A stretch of 64,000 nucleotides of DNA, taken from assembly GCA_963854735.1 (NCBI GenBank), contig OY978106.1:434001-498000 (forward strand), given 5' to 3'. Shown one piece after another: positions 11,414 through 22,375 of the stretch. Within the stretch, counting starts at the first letter, position 1, and every line of letters begins with the position of its first letter. Under the pieces are notes generated by a model, which searched no databases, was not told where the DNA came from, and saw only the letters and a list, made by a program, of their open reading frames with translations. Origin of the DNA: Marvania coccoides. Lineage: Eukaryota; Chlorophyta; Trebouxiophyceae; Chlorellales; Chlorellaceae. Position numbers and translations under genes: made by a program.

Positions 11414-12975
11414 TTAAGCCTTGCGCACATCGCTGCCGTCTTTTTTCTTCAGCTCAATCTGCGCCAAAAATCGATCTCGTGCGCCCATTTCCATCACCCA
11501 CAGCAGCAGCAGCGGTAGCACCAGGCTGAAGATGGCATTGTACACCACGCCCGCACCAGCGTCGGCAGGCAAGGGAACAATCGAACGAGCGGAGGTGGAA
11601 AGCACAGGAAATCCGCACCCGTGCGCGGCAAACGCCGCCAGAAGCGCGGGCGCCATCACCACGAAGCGCGCCTGGTACATGAAACAAATCGCAGGCAGCC
11701 AGAAGAGGCGATGACCCATGATTGGCCAGTCAAAAGCTTCGATCGGCATGGGCTGAGCGGCGTTGAAAATAGCATCGATGGAGTTCCGCCAAAAGCCGGC
11801 GCAAAGGAGGGTGTAGACTATGAGCGTCTCTCGCAGGGACTGGTACCACCGCCGGGAGCGGTGCGTGAGCAGCAGCGCCAGCGGCAGGCAGCGAAAAAAG
11901 ACGTGGCCCAGATTGGCGGCTTGGGCAGCCATGGAGGTGACGAGAAAGGGGGAGGAGGGGGCTAGGTAGCCGTGGAGCACGCACAGGAAGAAGACCAAGT
12001 GGCTGAGAATGTCGATCTGCAAGGGGAAAAGGAAGAGGGGGGGGTAATAAATCGGTACAAAAATGGCGGGAGCAATATTTTAAAAAGTGAATGTTCATCC
12101 GCCTTTCTCTCACCTTGGTCATGCGCCGCGAGTGCCACGCCTTGAACTGGCTCTCCAGCTGCGGCTCCGCGAAGCAGAGCGTCCAGGGGCTGCTCTGCGG
12201 CGGCGATGGCCTGCGTGGCACAGCCCACTGAGCCTCAGTCCACCAACAGCTGCCGTCTTGCTCCCATTGCGGCCTTGATGGCTCCTCTTCCTTCTCCCCC
12301 TCGCTGTCCTCCTTTAAAGAGGCGTTGCTGCTGAGTGGTCGTCTTCCCGGCGCATTCACCAGCATTTCTGAGAGCGCCAGCATGTCCAGGACTGATCCCA
12401 TGCAGCCCACGATGGCGGTGTCGAGCACAGTCTGCGCCACCTCCACGTGGGCGGCGTGGTTGGGGGGGCGCTCTCTCCTGCCCATAATGACGGTGATTTC
12501 AATGCTGGGGTTGGCCCTGGCCGAGACGGCGACGAAGGAACGGTAGCCCAGCTGCAGCGGTGTTTTGAGCTCTAGCAGCTGGTCCGTGGGGCTGGAAAAA
12601 GGATGGGGAAGAGGTGAAGTACAAGTACAGGTACACCTTTGAAGAGAAGTAAATATAGATTTCTGACCTCTCTGACGGCAGATCGATGGCGGCAACCAGC
12701 CCCACGCTGCCGGTTTCGAGTGCGCCGGCGGTCCAGAGCTTGGATCGGGGGAGCAGCGAGAGGGTTGGCCTGGTTTCCAATGATGGACCTTCGAGACATG
12801 CCCCGCTACAAGCCGCGATATTCGCCAGGGACCCCGTGGATTTGCACACCATTATCGCAATGTAGTCTATGCCATCAGGAGATTCGCCGGCTGGCGCGCT
12901 GCTGCGGGTTGAGCCCAGGAGCCAAGAGATGAATTCCGTCGAGCTCCAAAACGAGGCGTTGGATGGCTCTCCCAT
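11414..12975 (-). CDS. Predicted multi-pass membrane protein, family unknown
   Basis: Three exons, 12668-12975, 12114-12591 and 11414-12016 (GT-AG), give 462 aa. I do not recognise the family. Residues 1-100 are Ser-rich without a clear signal peptide. The middle contains an acidic stretch, EDSEGEKEEE. The last 200 residues are strongly hydrophobic: ILSHLVFFLCVLHGYLA, PLALLLT, LIVYTLLCAGFW, MAPALLAAFAAHG and VVYNAIFSLVLPLLLLWV suggest four to six membrane spans. The protein ends with a charged tail (ELKKKDGSDVRKA), which may be cytosolic. The upstream neighbour on the same strand is ChlI, but no functional link is implied. Confidence 0.65.
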
Positions 12976-13933
12976 CTCAACTCAGCACAATCTGTTTATT
13001 TGCGGCCATCGAATTGCATACTGGGCTGATCATTAGAGATTAATAATAAAACTAGTTACAAAAAAATAGCGTGACTCTGATATTATCATCGAAACGCCCT
13101 CTTCCTGGTTCTCTACTGCCTTAAATATTTTAGAAAGAAATACGACGGCTGGGTGTGTCACGACTACTTCTTGCCTGAGGGCGCACGCTATTCAAAAAAG
13201 CTTTCTTCCTAATGAAGCTAGCTTGTGGATGCACAAGCTGCGCTTGTCGTCCGGACAAGCGCTGGTCACAAGCGCCCACAAGCGCTGCTCACAAGCGCTG
13301 CTCAAAAGCGCCCACAATCTCTCGTTCTAAGCCATAGTGAAGGCAATAAATTTCCACGTGAAGGAATTATTCTAAAGTAGAGAGGTCTTAAAGTCTTAAA
13401 GTCTTGAAATATTTGTTCTTGTTATTGCTGTAGGTGGTGTGCTCGAGGTTTTAAATAGTTGCCCTGGCCGGGCCTTATATAATTGTCCCCCCCCCCCCCC
13501 CCTTCCCAATGCACTTGTTTTAGAATTTACCTGAGATCAAAAAGTCGAGAGAAGATGGCGAAGGAGGTTTTACTAAACGTTTATTGTAAAAAACACCTGT
13601 TTCCACCCAAAGTAGCCCGGCCAAAAAACAATGCTGCAAATCTCCACGTTTAGTAACTTCACAATTTACCCGCTTCTTCTTCTTGGCGTGGCGGTCATGA
13701 GTGTAGCCGCCCGGCAAAAAGCTCGCCGCAAAAGGGGCATTAAGCACATGCTTATTTAATTTATTTATTTCAACCGCTCGGAACGGGAGCAGAGAAACAG
13801 GTGTTCAAAGGGCCGCCCAACGCCGGATAGTGGGGTATTACAGAATACGAAATTCTACACGTGTCATCAAATCAATTGCACCGTTAAAAAAGCACACGAA
13901 ATTTTTCAATTTTTTTCTTCCTCTCGGTTTTGT
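12976..13933. other. Intergenic with short repeats and a C16 tract
   Basis: No gene is supported. The region contains a degenerate tandem array built on CACAAGCGC/AGCGCT (listed separately), a run of 16 C at 13487-13502, and AT-rich flanks. The minus-strand ORF at 13520-13747 has no recognisable domain and lies just downstream of the ChlI stop. Confidence 0.5.
13231..13318. repeat. Degenerate tandem array of CACAAGCGC units
   Basis: The core ACAAGCGC recurs about five times at spacings of 10-13 bp, alternating with CTGCT or C linkers. Each unit contains or nearly contains the palindrome AGCGCT. An inverted relative (GCGCTTGTCGTCCGGACAAGCGC) stands at its left end, making a short hairpin. It is intergenic, between the starts and ends of two minus-strand genes. 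Confidence 0.6.
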
Positions 13934-15485
13934 TTACCGCCCTGGCAAGCCGCCCCACGCGCCAGACTTGGCCTTCTTGTCTCCACCCGCAGCCTTGGCC
14001 GCAGCCGCCTCCTCTTTCTTCTTGCGCTCCTCCTCCGCCACCGCTTTCGGGTTCATCACCCGCCTCAAACCTAACGCCACTTTTGTTCCGTTGTCAATAG
14101 GGTCCAGAGGATCCTTCCGCAAGCGGTGGTCCAAGCACAGCGGAGCCACGCGAATGACGTCCTCGTTGGTCACCGTGGTGCGGCCCTCCAGCGCCACAAA
14201 CGCGGCGGCGGTGCGGTTGATCACGATGTCTCCTCGCAGGCCGTCAACATCCACCAGCGAGCACAGCTCGCTGATGCGGAGCTTGACGTCGCGGGGAGTG
14301 GTGACGCGCGGCAGCAGCTGTCGCGCCTTCTCCAGCTTCTCCCGCAGCGCCTCCTGTTCCTCTTTCTTTGTGGCGGCAAAGGCGTCGGGGTTGGCTTCAT
14401 ACGCCATACGGTCCAGCACCATCTGGGTGCGCTGCTCGGAGTCCATGATGGTGGACACGTTGACGGACAGCCCGAAGCGATCCAGCAGCTGCGGTCGCAG
14501 CTCGCCCTCTGCCGGATTACCGGACCCTGATCAAGAGAAGAAAAAAAAAATCAAAGGGTCAGCTGATAAATTAATATTACGCCAAATTTTGGGTTCACAC
14601 TGAGCAAAAAACTGTGATTAAAACTAAATCTGGTTGATAACAAAGGAAAAATATGTTGAAAATAATATATTGAAAATATTTCCCCTCACCGATCATGATG
14701 AATTTGGCGGGATGGACGATGGAAATGCCCTCACGCTCTACCGTGTTCTGCCCGCCCGCCGCAGAGTCCAGCACCACGTCCACCAGCCCGTCTTCCAGCA
14801 GGTTCACCTCGTCCACGTACAAAATCCCTCTGTTGGCCTTTGCCAACAGCCCCGGCTCGTAAGCTTTCACGCCCTCCGTCAGCGCCTTTTCGATGTCAAT
14901 GGTGCCGCAAATGCGGTCCTCGGTGGCCCCCAGCGGCAGCTCCACCAGCGGCGTGCGGATGGTCTCCGCAGGCAGCTTTTCGCCGCCGGCGAAGCGAGCA
15001 TAGGCATCGGGGCCCATCATTTTGGGGTCTGTGGGGGAGGAGTTGAAAGGGTCGTCGCGCACCACCTGAATGTCTGGCAGCAGGTCTATCAAGGAGCGCA
15101 CGGCCACCGACTTGCCGCAGCCGCGGTCCCCCATGATCAGAACGCCGCCGATGGATGAGTCCACCACGTTGAGCATCAAGGCCAGCTTCATGTCGTCCTG
15201 GCCCGCGATGCTGACAAAAGGGAAATATGGCTTCTTTTTGGCGCGCATGTGGAGGACGGGGGCCTCTGCTGCAGCGGCCTGGGCCACCACGATGGGGTGG
15301 GATGTGCGGCCGCGGAGCAGGGGGGCGGCGAACCCGGCATGCGGCAGCAGGGCGAGGCCTACATTTGATTCTGAGAACAATGCGCGGCCGGTGGGGGAGG
15401 GGCGGCCGGTGCACAGCGACTTGTTTTGCGGAATAATCTGGGTGCTGCCGGATAGCTGCATTTTGTGCAGCGGTTGATTTAACAC
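13934..15485 (-). CDS. CHLI: Magnesium-chelatase subunit ChlI, with basic C-terminal extension
   Basis: ChlI is the AAA+ motor of plastid Mg-chelatase, which with ChlD and ChlH inserts Mg into protoporphyrin IX in chlorophyll synthesis. Exons 14690-15485 and 13934-14526 (one GT-AG intron, phase 1) give 462 aa. A Ser/Arg-rich transit region precedes PYFPFVSIAGQDDMKLAL. Walker A is GDRGCGKS and Walker B is GILYVDEVNLL. GATEDRICGTIDIEKALTEG and GNPAEGELRPQLLDRFGL are nearly invariant ChlI blocks. After the usual end (LCLDHRLRKDPLDPIDNGTK) a tail of about 50 residues rich in Lys, Glu and Ala follows, ending GGLPGR. From memory this resembles the longer CHLI2 isoform of Chlamydomonas more than CHLI1; this isoform call is tentative. 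An alternative start is Met9. Confidence 0.95.
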
Positions 15486-15958
15486 AACGAGGTTACAATT
15501 GGATGTTAATTATTTTTGAAAAATTCGGTGTGAATTTGCAAAATAAGCTTGAGATAGCGGGAGGATAAACTGCGTGCTGCGCATGATGCGCCAAATTTTT
15601 TCAGGTCAGAAGTCAAAAAAAAAAAATAAAAAATAAATAAATATATATTTTTTTTATTTACAATGTACTTTAAGACAGACTTGACATCCTCGACGTCAGG
15701 GCGATGCCCATGACGCGTAGCGCGTTAGACGTGCGCGCCTTTTGCACTCAGGTGCAGGAAGGGTGGTTTCGCTCCACCAAAAAAATATCTCCCTTGATTA
15801 GTCATTCGCTGCATTCTTCCCTATAACCCCAGATTTCGCCCCTGTCCACCCTTATTCACCATTTTCTGCTTCCAAAGTCGTGTTTACAACAAAACTTTTC
15901 TTCATTCTTAAAATATAAACCCGCAGCCACTTCCCGCTCTTCCTCGTCTCCTGCACTC
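15486..15958. other. Intergenic, ChlI promoter side
   Basis: Contains the ChlI promoter and the 3' UTR of the next minus-strand gene. A/T-rich low-complexity sequence occurs at about 15616-15660. No gene is seen. Confidence 0.5.
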
Positions 15959-17156
15959 TTACCCGCTGTCCTCCGAGTGCACCGCCGGCACTGGCGCCCC
16001 TTTTCTGCGGTATATCTGCCGGTAAGACAACGGCATGCCTCTCTCAGGAACGTCCACCAGAGTCTGAACGTGCAATTCATCAGGCGCGGGGCAGTGGAAC
16101 CGCTCCAGCATCGTGCCAGCCAACGGCGCGTTAAAGCGGTGACTCACCTCCACGCCGCCCTCCCTCGCCTCTCGCGCCACCGCAAAAGACCCTCCTAGGC
16201 AAATGAAAGAAAACACAGGGAAATATTTTTAGCCCATGTACAAATTAAATTTAGGGGGGGCAGGGGGGGGGGGGGGGTTGGGGGGTCTGGCCTTTTCTTA
16301 CCGCCTCTGAAATCTCGCCTACGGTGGCGCGCCTCCACGCCGCTACCTAGCTCATATTTTTCTCTTATTTTGAACCACAGCACTCCACTGAGGACGTCAA
16401 TTTTGAAGGGGCCTCCAGGGCTGGCCTCAATGTGAACGCCACGGATGAGCCCGATAGCTACTCGCAGCAGGCTATTCAACCGCATCAGGTCGCACACCGG
16501 GTCCATGCTGCATACAAAGAGGCAACAAATTAGGAAGGCCGTTCCGAATATATTATTTTGGGGCATGGATAAAAGAAAATCATTATCCAATAAAATCAAG
16601 GCATATACCTGTCAGAAGCCCTTTTATCTTTGATCCACACCCCGTTCAGTGCCACCACCGTCTCCGGCCGACTCGCAGCCGGCGCCACAGCCGCATGCAC
16701 AGCAGAAGGAGCTTCCACCTCTCGGCTAGCCCCCACGCTGCTGCACAAGTAGTAGGCTGCCGTGTGCGCAATCAGGGGTGCTAAAAGTAGCGTCCCAGTC
16801 ATCTGCCGCCAGGCTTCGGCTGAGGGAAGATTCAACCAGCTGGGAGCGGGAAAGATGGTGCTCAGGTAGAGGAGCGCTAATGATAGGAGGGCGTGCAGTA
16901 GCAGGGGCCAGGAGCGCTTGCGCTGGAGAGCGTTGACAGCGGTGGCATCATCCAAGTCAAGAGTGTCTGTTGCGCCTTGATGGAGGCCGTTGAGCGCCTC
17001 GATGGTCTGAGTCTGTGTGGCGTCGTCTTGGTGGTCCGCCGCTTCTTCTTCGTGGTGCGCGCGTCTGTGCCGAGAGCTGCGACCACCACCGCGAAGCCGA
17101 GCACCGATCACAGTGAAGATGGCACCCCCCGCGACGAGCAGCAGGCGGCCACCCAT
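15959..17156 (-). CDS. Membrane-anchored protein of unknown function
   Basis: Exons 16609-17156, 16302-16507 and 15959-16194 (GT-AG) give 329 aa. The N-terminus (LLLVAGGAIFTVIGARLRGG) is a membrane anchor or targeting segment. It is followed by an acidic/His stretch, then two hydrophobic spans (LLLHALLSLALLYLSTIF and TGTLLLAPLIAHTAAYYL). The C-terminal 150 residues form a soluble, probably beta-rich domain starting LNGVWIKDKRASD, with FKIDVLSGVLWFKIREKY, RRRDFRGG and LSYRQIYRR. The pattern is reminiscent of small lipid-binding (lipocalin or START-like) folds of algal proteins, but I cannot name the family. Intron 2 contains a G7-CA-G15 tract at 16254-16277. It is divergent from GUF1 across 277 bp. 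Confidence 0.65.
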
Positions 17157-17433
17157 TTTAATCGATTTTTTAGAAATAATTTCAGTTGCTAAAACGCCTG
17201 GAGGGCGTCAGGAAGCGACTTTTCCTAGATATTTTTTGGGCGCGCTGAGGCAAAAGAGTGGAATTTTGCGGCTTATTTTGAGCTGGATGCGGTAATTAAT
17301 GACTGTTGAATTTGTTTAGATCTGCTGGAAGCGCCAGAGCTTTGAACACTCGCCGCCTACGCAAAACTGGAATTCAAATCCTTGAAAATGAACTCTCAGC
17401 CGCCTTTCACCATTTAATCTTTACATATCAATA

Positions 17434-20400
17434 ATGAGGAGAGCCGGCAAGGGGCTGTTGCCGGCCCTGTGTCGCCTGGCGAGCTCTGTATCTCCTGTCG
17501 CCGCTGCCGCCGCTGCCGTTCTTTCGCCTTCATACTCAATTTTCAAGGGCTGGACCCCTCCCGAGACAGCAGCTGCCGCGCAATTTCCCCCAACCAGCCG
17601 TTTCGCCACCGCAGCTGCAGCTGAGGCTGAGCTTCCAGCCCCGCCAGCGCTTGGTTTTATTGCCGGGAAATATCGCCCTGCTGATTTCCCGCCCTCCCAC
17701 ATCCGCAACTTCTCCATTGTGGCACACATCGACCACGGCAAGAGCACCCTCGCCGATCGCCTGCTGGAGCTCACGGGAGCCATCTTACCAGGCGGCCAAA
17801 AACAGGTGGATTTTTATTTTATTTTAACTACTTATGTTTTTATTATCTGTCTTATTTTAATCGTGTACAAGATAAATTAGCTCGATTATTTTATAATACA
17901 TTGTGAAATTAAAGCCAATTTCTTTTAATTTGCAGTATTTGGATAAATTGGAAGTTGAGCGGCAGCGGGGCATCACAGTGAAGGCGCAGACGGCGTCGCT
18001 GGTATTCCGCAGCCCCGTTGACGACGCAGCGTACCTACTCAACCTGGTGGACACACCAGGCCACGTTGATTTCAGCTACGAGGTGTCCCGTTCGCTAGCG
18101 GCGTGCCAAGGCTGCATTTTACTAGTTGACGCTTCCCAGGTCGGTTGGGATTACAGAATTCTTGGTTACTTTAAAGATTTAAGAAAAATAGCGTAAAATC
18201 CACCTCTTCCAGCCTAAACAATGGGTGCTTAATGGACTTTTTGCAAGACATTCTTTTACTTAAATTTGGCGTGGGTTTGCAGGGCGTGGAAGCGCAGACC
18301 GTGGCAAATTTTTACCTGGCGTTTGAGCAAGACCTAGCCATTGTGCCGGTGCTCAATAAGATCGACATGCCAGCATCAGAACCAGAGCGGGTGGTTGAGC
18401 AACTGCTGGAGGCTTTTGATATTCCTCCAGACAGCGTGGATCTACGGGTGTCGGCGAAGACGGGTGTGGGGCTGCCTGCAGTGCTGCAAGCTATGGTGGA
18501 GCGCGTGCCGCCGCCTGGAGGCCACCCTGACAAGCCGCTGCGGATGCTGCTGTTTGACGCCTTTCACGACGATTTCAAGTACGATCTGAGAGATATATTC
18601 CATTTATTTGATTGTATTAATAACGCATTATCATTTTATAATACTAGTGCTCGTGTTTTGCATCCATTACAATAAAGAAACCACAAATAGAAATAGAAAT
18701 TCTCAATTATGCATTCCGTCTTTCCTGTTTAAACTTTCAGGGGCGTGGTGTGCCTTGTGGCGGTCGTGGACGGCGCCGTGCGCCGTGGGGATAAAATCGC
18801 TTCGGCTTCCACCGGCGCTGAGTATGAAGTCAACGAAGTCGGCATCCTGGCGCCAGAACCTTTTTCTACCGGAGAGTTGCTCACAGGCCAGGCAAGAATT
18901 TTTGTAAATCTGCTGTTTTGATCGCTCCCAATTTTTCTGCAACTATCCAATTTATTCCTCGTTCAGTCGGTATATAATTCGTTGTTCCAAGAGCAAAAGC
19001 GCTACATTGTTCACATCAATTTTATTTCACTTTGTTATACGTCCAGGTGGGCTACGTGTTGACAGGGATGAAGGACACGCGCGCCGCGAAAGTGGGCGAC
19101 ACCTGGCACCATGTAAAACAAAAGGTGCAAAGTCTGCCAGGGTTTAAGGAGCCTCAGAGCATGGTGTTTGCCGGAATTTTTCCTGTGAGCGGCGATGGGT
19201 TTGAGCACCTGCAGGCAAGTTATGAATACTCTAAATATGGTACTTATGCTTTAACCCCAGATTTTTGGTGTTTCTTTTCAATTTATCCGCTTGGAAATTT
19301 CTCCATCAAAAACACATCTTTCTTCCATTTCCGGTCAAACTTTCCGGTTTTCTGTAAAACACAAATTAACAGATATGCGATGTACCTTTGCTACAGGCCG
19401 CCATGCAGCGTCTCACCCTCAACGACTCTTCAGTCACCGTCCGCCGAGAGAATTCAAACGCCTTGGGCGCTGGCTTCCGCTGCGGATTCCTGGGTCTCCT
19501 TCACATGGACGTGTTCCGACAGCGCTTGGAGCAGGAGCACGGCGCCAGCATCATCGTCACGGCCCCCACAGTCCCAGTCAAAGTCGAACTTATCACCGGG
19601 GAAATCCTCGAGCTGCAAAACCCCTCAGAGTTCCCTCAAAACACGCGAGTCATCGCCGTGCACGAGCCCACAGTGAAGGCTACCATCATTGCGCCCAATG
19701 AAGCGGTGGGCACGGTGATGACGCTGTGTCAGGCGCGGAGAGGGGATCTGCTCGATCACGCTGTGCTGGGGACGACAAGGGCCATGCTGAGGTACACGCT
19801 GCCGCTGGCGGAGCTGGGGGGCGACTTTTATGATGAGCTCAAGTCCGCTTCCTCGGGTTACGCCACTTTCGACTACGAAGAAGGTGAAGATATTTACAAT
19901 ACATGCGAAAGTAAAAACGCTTTACACATAACAATTTTGTTCTTTGGGTTTTTTTTGGTGCAAAAAAGCGAGCTTCATGCTTTTCCGCGGTTTCTCTCCT
20001 CCCTTCTTCTTTCATGCACACACCCATCCGTCTCAACCATTTTCCTCCTTTCTTATTTTCTGTCTTCCAGGAGAGAGCCGACGAGCAGACCTGGTGCGCT
20101 TGGACGTTTTGGTCAATGGAGAAGCCGTGGACGCCCTGGCCAGGGTGGTGCACAGGTCCAGGGCTGAACCAGTGGGTCGCGCCCTGTGCGCTGGGCTGCG
20201 TAACTTGATGGACCGCCACCAGTTTGACGTTGTGCTCCAAGCCTCTGCAGGCGGCAGAATCGTGGCCCGTGAGACTCTCAAGGCGTTCCGAAAGAACGTG
20301 ACGGCAAAGTGCTACGGCGGGGACATCTCGCGAAAAAGAAAGCTGCTGGAGAAGCAAAAAGAAGGGAAGAAAAAAATGCGGAAGCTGGGCAGTGTTGACG

Positions 20401-20444
20401 TCCCAGCAGAGGCTCTGCACGAAATCATGCGCGCTGGCAGCTAA
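17434..20444 (+). CDS. GUF1: Organellar translation factor GUF1/LepA (EF4)
   Basis: LepA/EF4 is a ribosome-associated GTPase important for organelle translation under stress. Seven exons: 17434-17805, 17936-18139, 18283-18578, 18741-18891, 19047-19214, 19397-19883, 20071-20444, giving 683 aa (E. coli LepA is 599). The extra length is an N-terminal targeting region ([18 protein letters not shown]). G1 is AHIDHGKST (97-105); then [25 protein letters not shown] and SAKTG. LepA-specific blocks are [28 protein letters not shown] and the C-terminal [33 protein letters not shown]. Introns 4 and 5 begin with GC (CAG|GCAAGA and CAG|GCAAGT), fixed by the conserved protein on both sides. Targeting to mitochondria is suggested by the Arg/Leu-rich start; a plastid location cannot be excluded. 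Confidence 0.94.
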
Positions 20445-20659
20445 ACAGTTCAGCTAATGCTGTTTCTCTCTGTATTTTTTACAAACTCGTGACTCAAAAT
20501 GAATGTTTTTAATACAATTTTATGGTGCAACGAGAAGATTTTGAACGAAAAAGCAAACGGGGAGAAATACGCGAGGTATAATGTTGAGGGTATCAAGTAG
20601 GCTGGAATATCATCAAGAAGGAAAAACACGCATGCCTGGTATAATTTCAATAAAACCAA

Positions 20660-21222
20660 TCAGTACATGCCGTCAACCTGGGATTTGCCGCCTGCCTGCG
20701 GTCGCGCGCCGCTCTGCTTGCGGGCCTGCTCGATGGCGGGCTTCAGCGCAAACGTCTTTTTGAACCAGGTGGCTGCCTGCACCTCCAGGGTGCGAATCTG
20801 CGGCACCAGCGTGCGGACATTGCGGACGGGGAGCCAATCCGCCAAGCCCTGGCCCCACACCAGCGTGTTCTCGTCGATGACGCCGTTCACCCACGCCTCG
20901 CGCAGCACGGGTAGGGAGCAGGGGCCGCGGGGGGTGCTGAGTCGGTCCCTGTGGAGCAAGGAGACAGGAGATTAGATGAATGCAAGGAAAAAATGAGCGA
21001 ATTTGTTCGGCGCCGCGTGTTCTAGCGCATTTTGATCGCTTTGAAGCCCGACTCTCACCGATAATACCAGATGTTGTTCGCCGTTGCTGTCTTCACATAG
21101 TCCACCACTTGCTTATCATAAAGTTGGTATTTTGCGGGCTTGAACGGCGGCGGGGCTGCTGCAGGCGCGGCGGCCTTGGCGGCCTTCTTTGTAGGCGCTG
21201 ATGTCGACGGAGCGTCGGACAT
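20660..21222 (-). CDS. GYF_2 (DUF4339) domain protein
   Basis: Exons 21059-21222 and 20660-20948 (GT-AG, phase 2) give 150 aa. A 25-residue Ala/Pro/Lys-rich N-terminus precedes YQLYDKQVVDYVKT. A GYF_2-like module follows, with WYYRDRLSTPRGP, LREAWVNGVIDENTLVWGQG and LADWLPVRNVRTL. The order WYY...GP...G.ID..T.VW..GL..W.P..N is the signature of DUF4339, which in other proteins is a small adaptor for proline-rich or membrane partners. The C-terminus is Lys/Gln-rich and ends DGMY. The alga-specific function is unknown. It converges with GUF1 (216 bp between stops). Confidence 0.75.
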
Positions 21223-22375
21223 TATGCGTGAAATAAATTGATGCTTTTCGTCAAATCAAAAGCTGCCGGCACGCACACAAACACCAAGCTTTATTCCTTT
21301 TTTTCGAAATGTAAAGAATTATAATTTCATCGGCAAGAATTGCATCGCAGAGCTCGACCTTTTATCCAAAAGCCTGAGCACAGCTCTCACAGCAGGCCGC
21401 CGCCGCATGCCTGCCAATTTCAAAGCTCAGGCTTCCTTGTGCGGATTTTTTTCGTCGCTTTGATTGATGCTGTAGAGGGTCAGGTGGTTCTGTGAGGCAA
21501 CGGCCCGCTTGCGGCCTTTAAACTGCGGACTCGATCGGAGCAGGCAGAGGCGGGGCAGCAGGCGCTGGAGGAGCGTGCCAAGGTAGGAAGGCAGGCTGCG
21601 GCAGGGAAGGCTTGATGCTTTGCATCGACTTGCATCGATTGGTTTGCGATGTTTGTGTTTTGAGCAATAATATTTCACTTTCCCCCTCTCATTTTGTTCT
21701 TGTCCCGCTCATGCCGAACTACTTTATTTTCTAAATGTATACTACGAGCTTTACATACTTTTTTTTACATTACATTACATATTTTAATTTTTTGTACTCA
21801 TTATTTTGTAGCTCTTCAAGTACTGTAATCATTTTATTTTTCATGCAGCGGAGCGCCTCGCAGCGGAGCGCCGCATTCACTTGCCTCTGATACCATTTCA
21901 TATATACAACATGCTACACTGCCCAATGGATCCTCCCCCGACCGATCACAGCCTCGCCTGTCTTGATCCGGTATGTGCCTCCCAAGGCCTTGGCCCCACG
22001 CGTTTTTCCGTTGAAAAGTGTCCACACGAGTTTCCCTCCGAATACTGTTTGTTTGTTTCCGTTCCCTAATCTCTAATTCTTAGTCCTTTTTCTTATAATA
22101 TTAAATATATACAAAACTCTGCCGAAGTGCTTGAACAAATTTAAATTTTCATTTCGGAAGAGCAAAAAAATGATGGCGGCGTCTCCAAATCGATCTCCAA
22201 AGTGAGTGCCCCCCCCCCCCCCCAAACGCCGTAATAAACCACAAAACGTGCCGATTTGTTCATATGTGCCGCCGACATACATAACCCGGCATCTTTTGAT
22301 TTTCAAAATATCGTTCGCATCTAACTTTCCGTACGACTGCGCTGTTTGCGTGAATGAAACTATTTCCACCACAGG
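21223..22375. other. Intergenic between divergent genes, with C15 tract
   Basis: About 1.15 kb. It contains a run of 15 C at 22209-22223, an A/T-rich block at 21770-21840, and a direct duplication of GCAGCGGAGCGCC at 21845-21871. A minus-strand ORF at 21427-21678 has no recognisable domain. No gene is supported. Confidence 0.5.

Noticed and set aside
21427..21678. 83-aa minus ORF between the GYF_2 gene and the orphan secreted gene
   Set aside because: No motif and no plausible upstream exon on the same strand.
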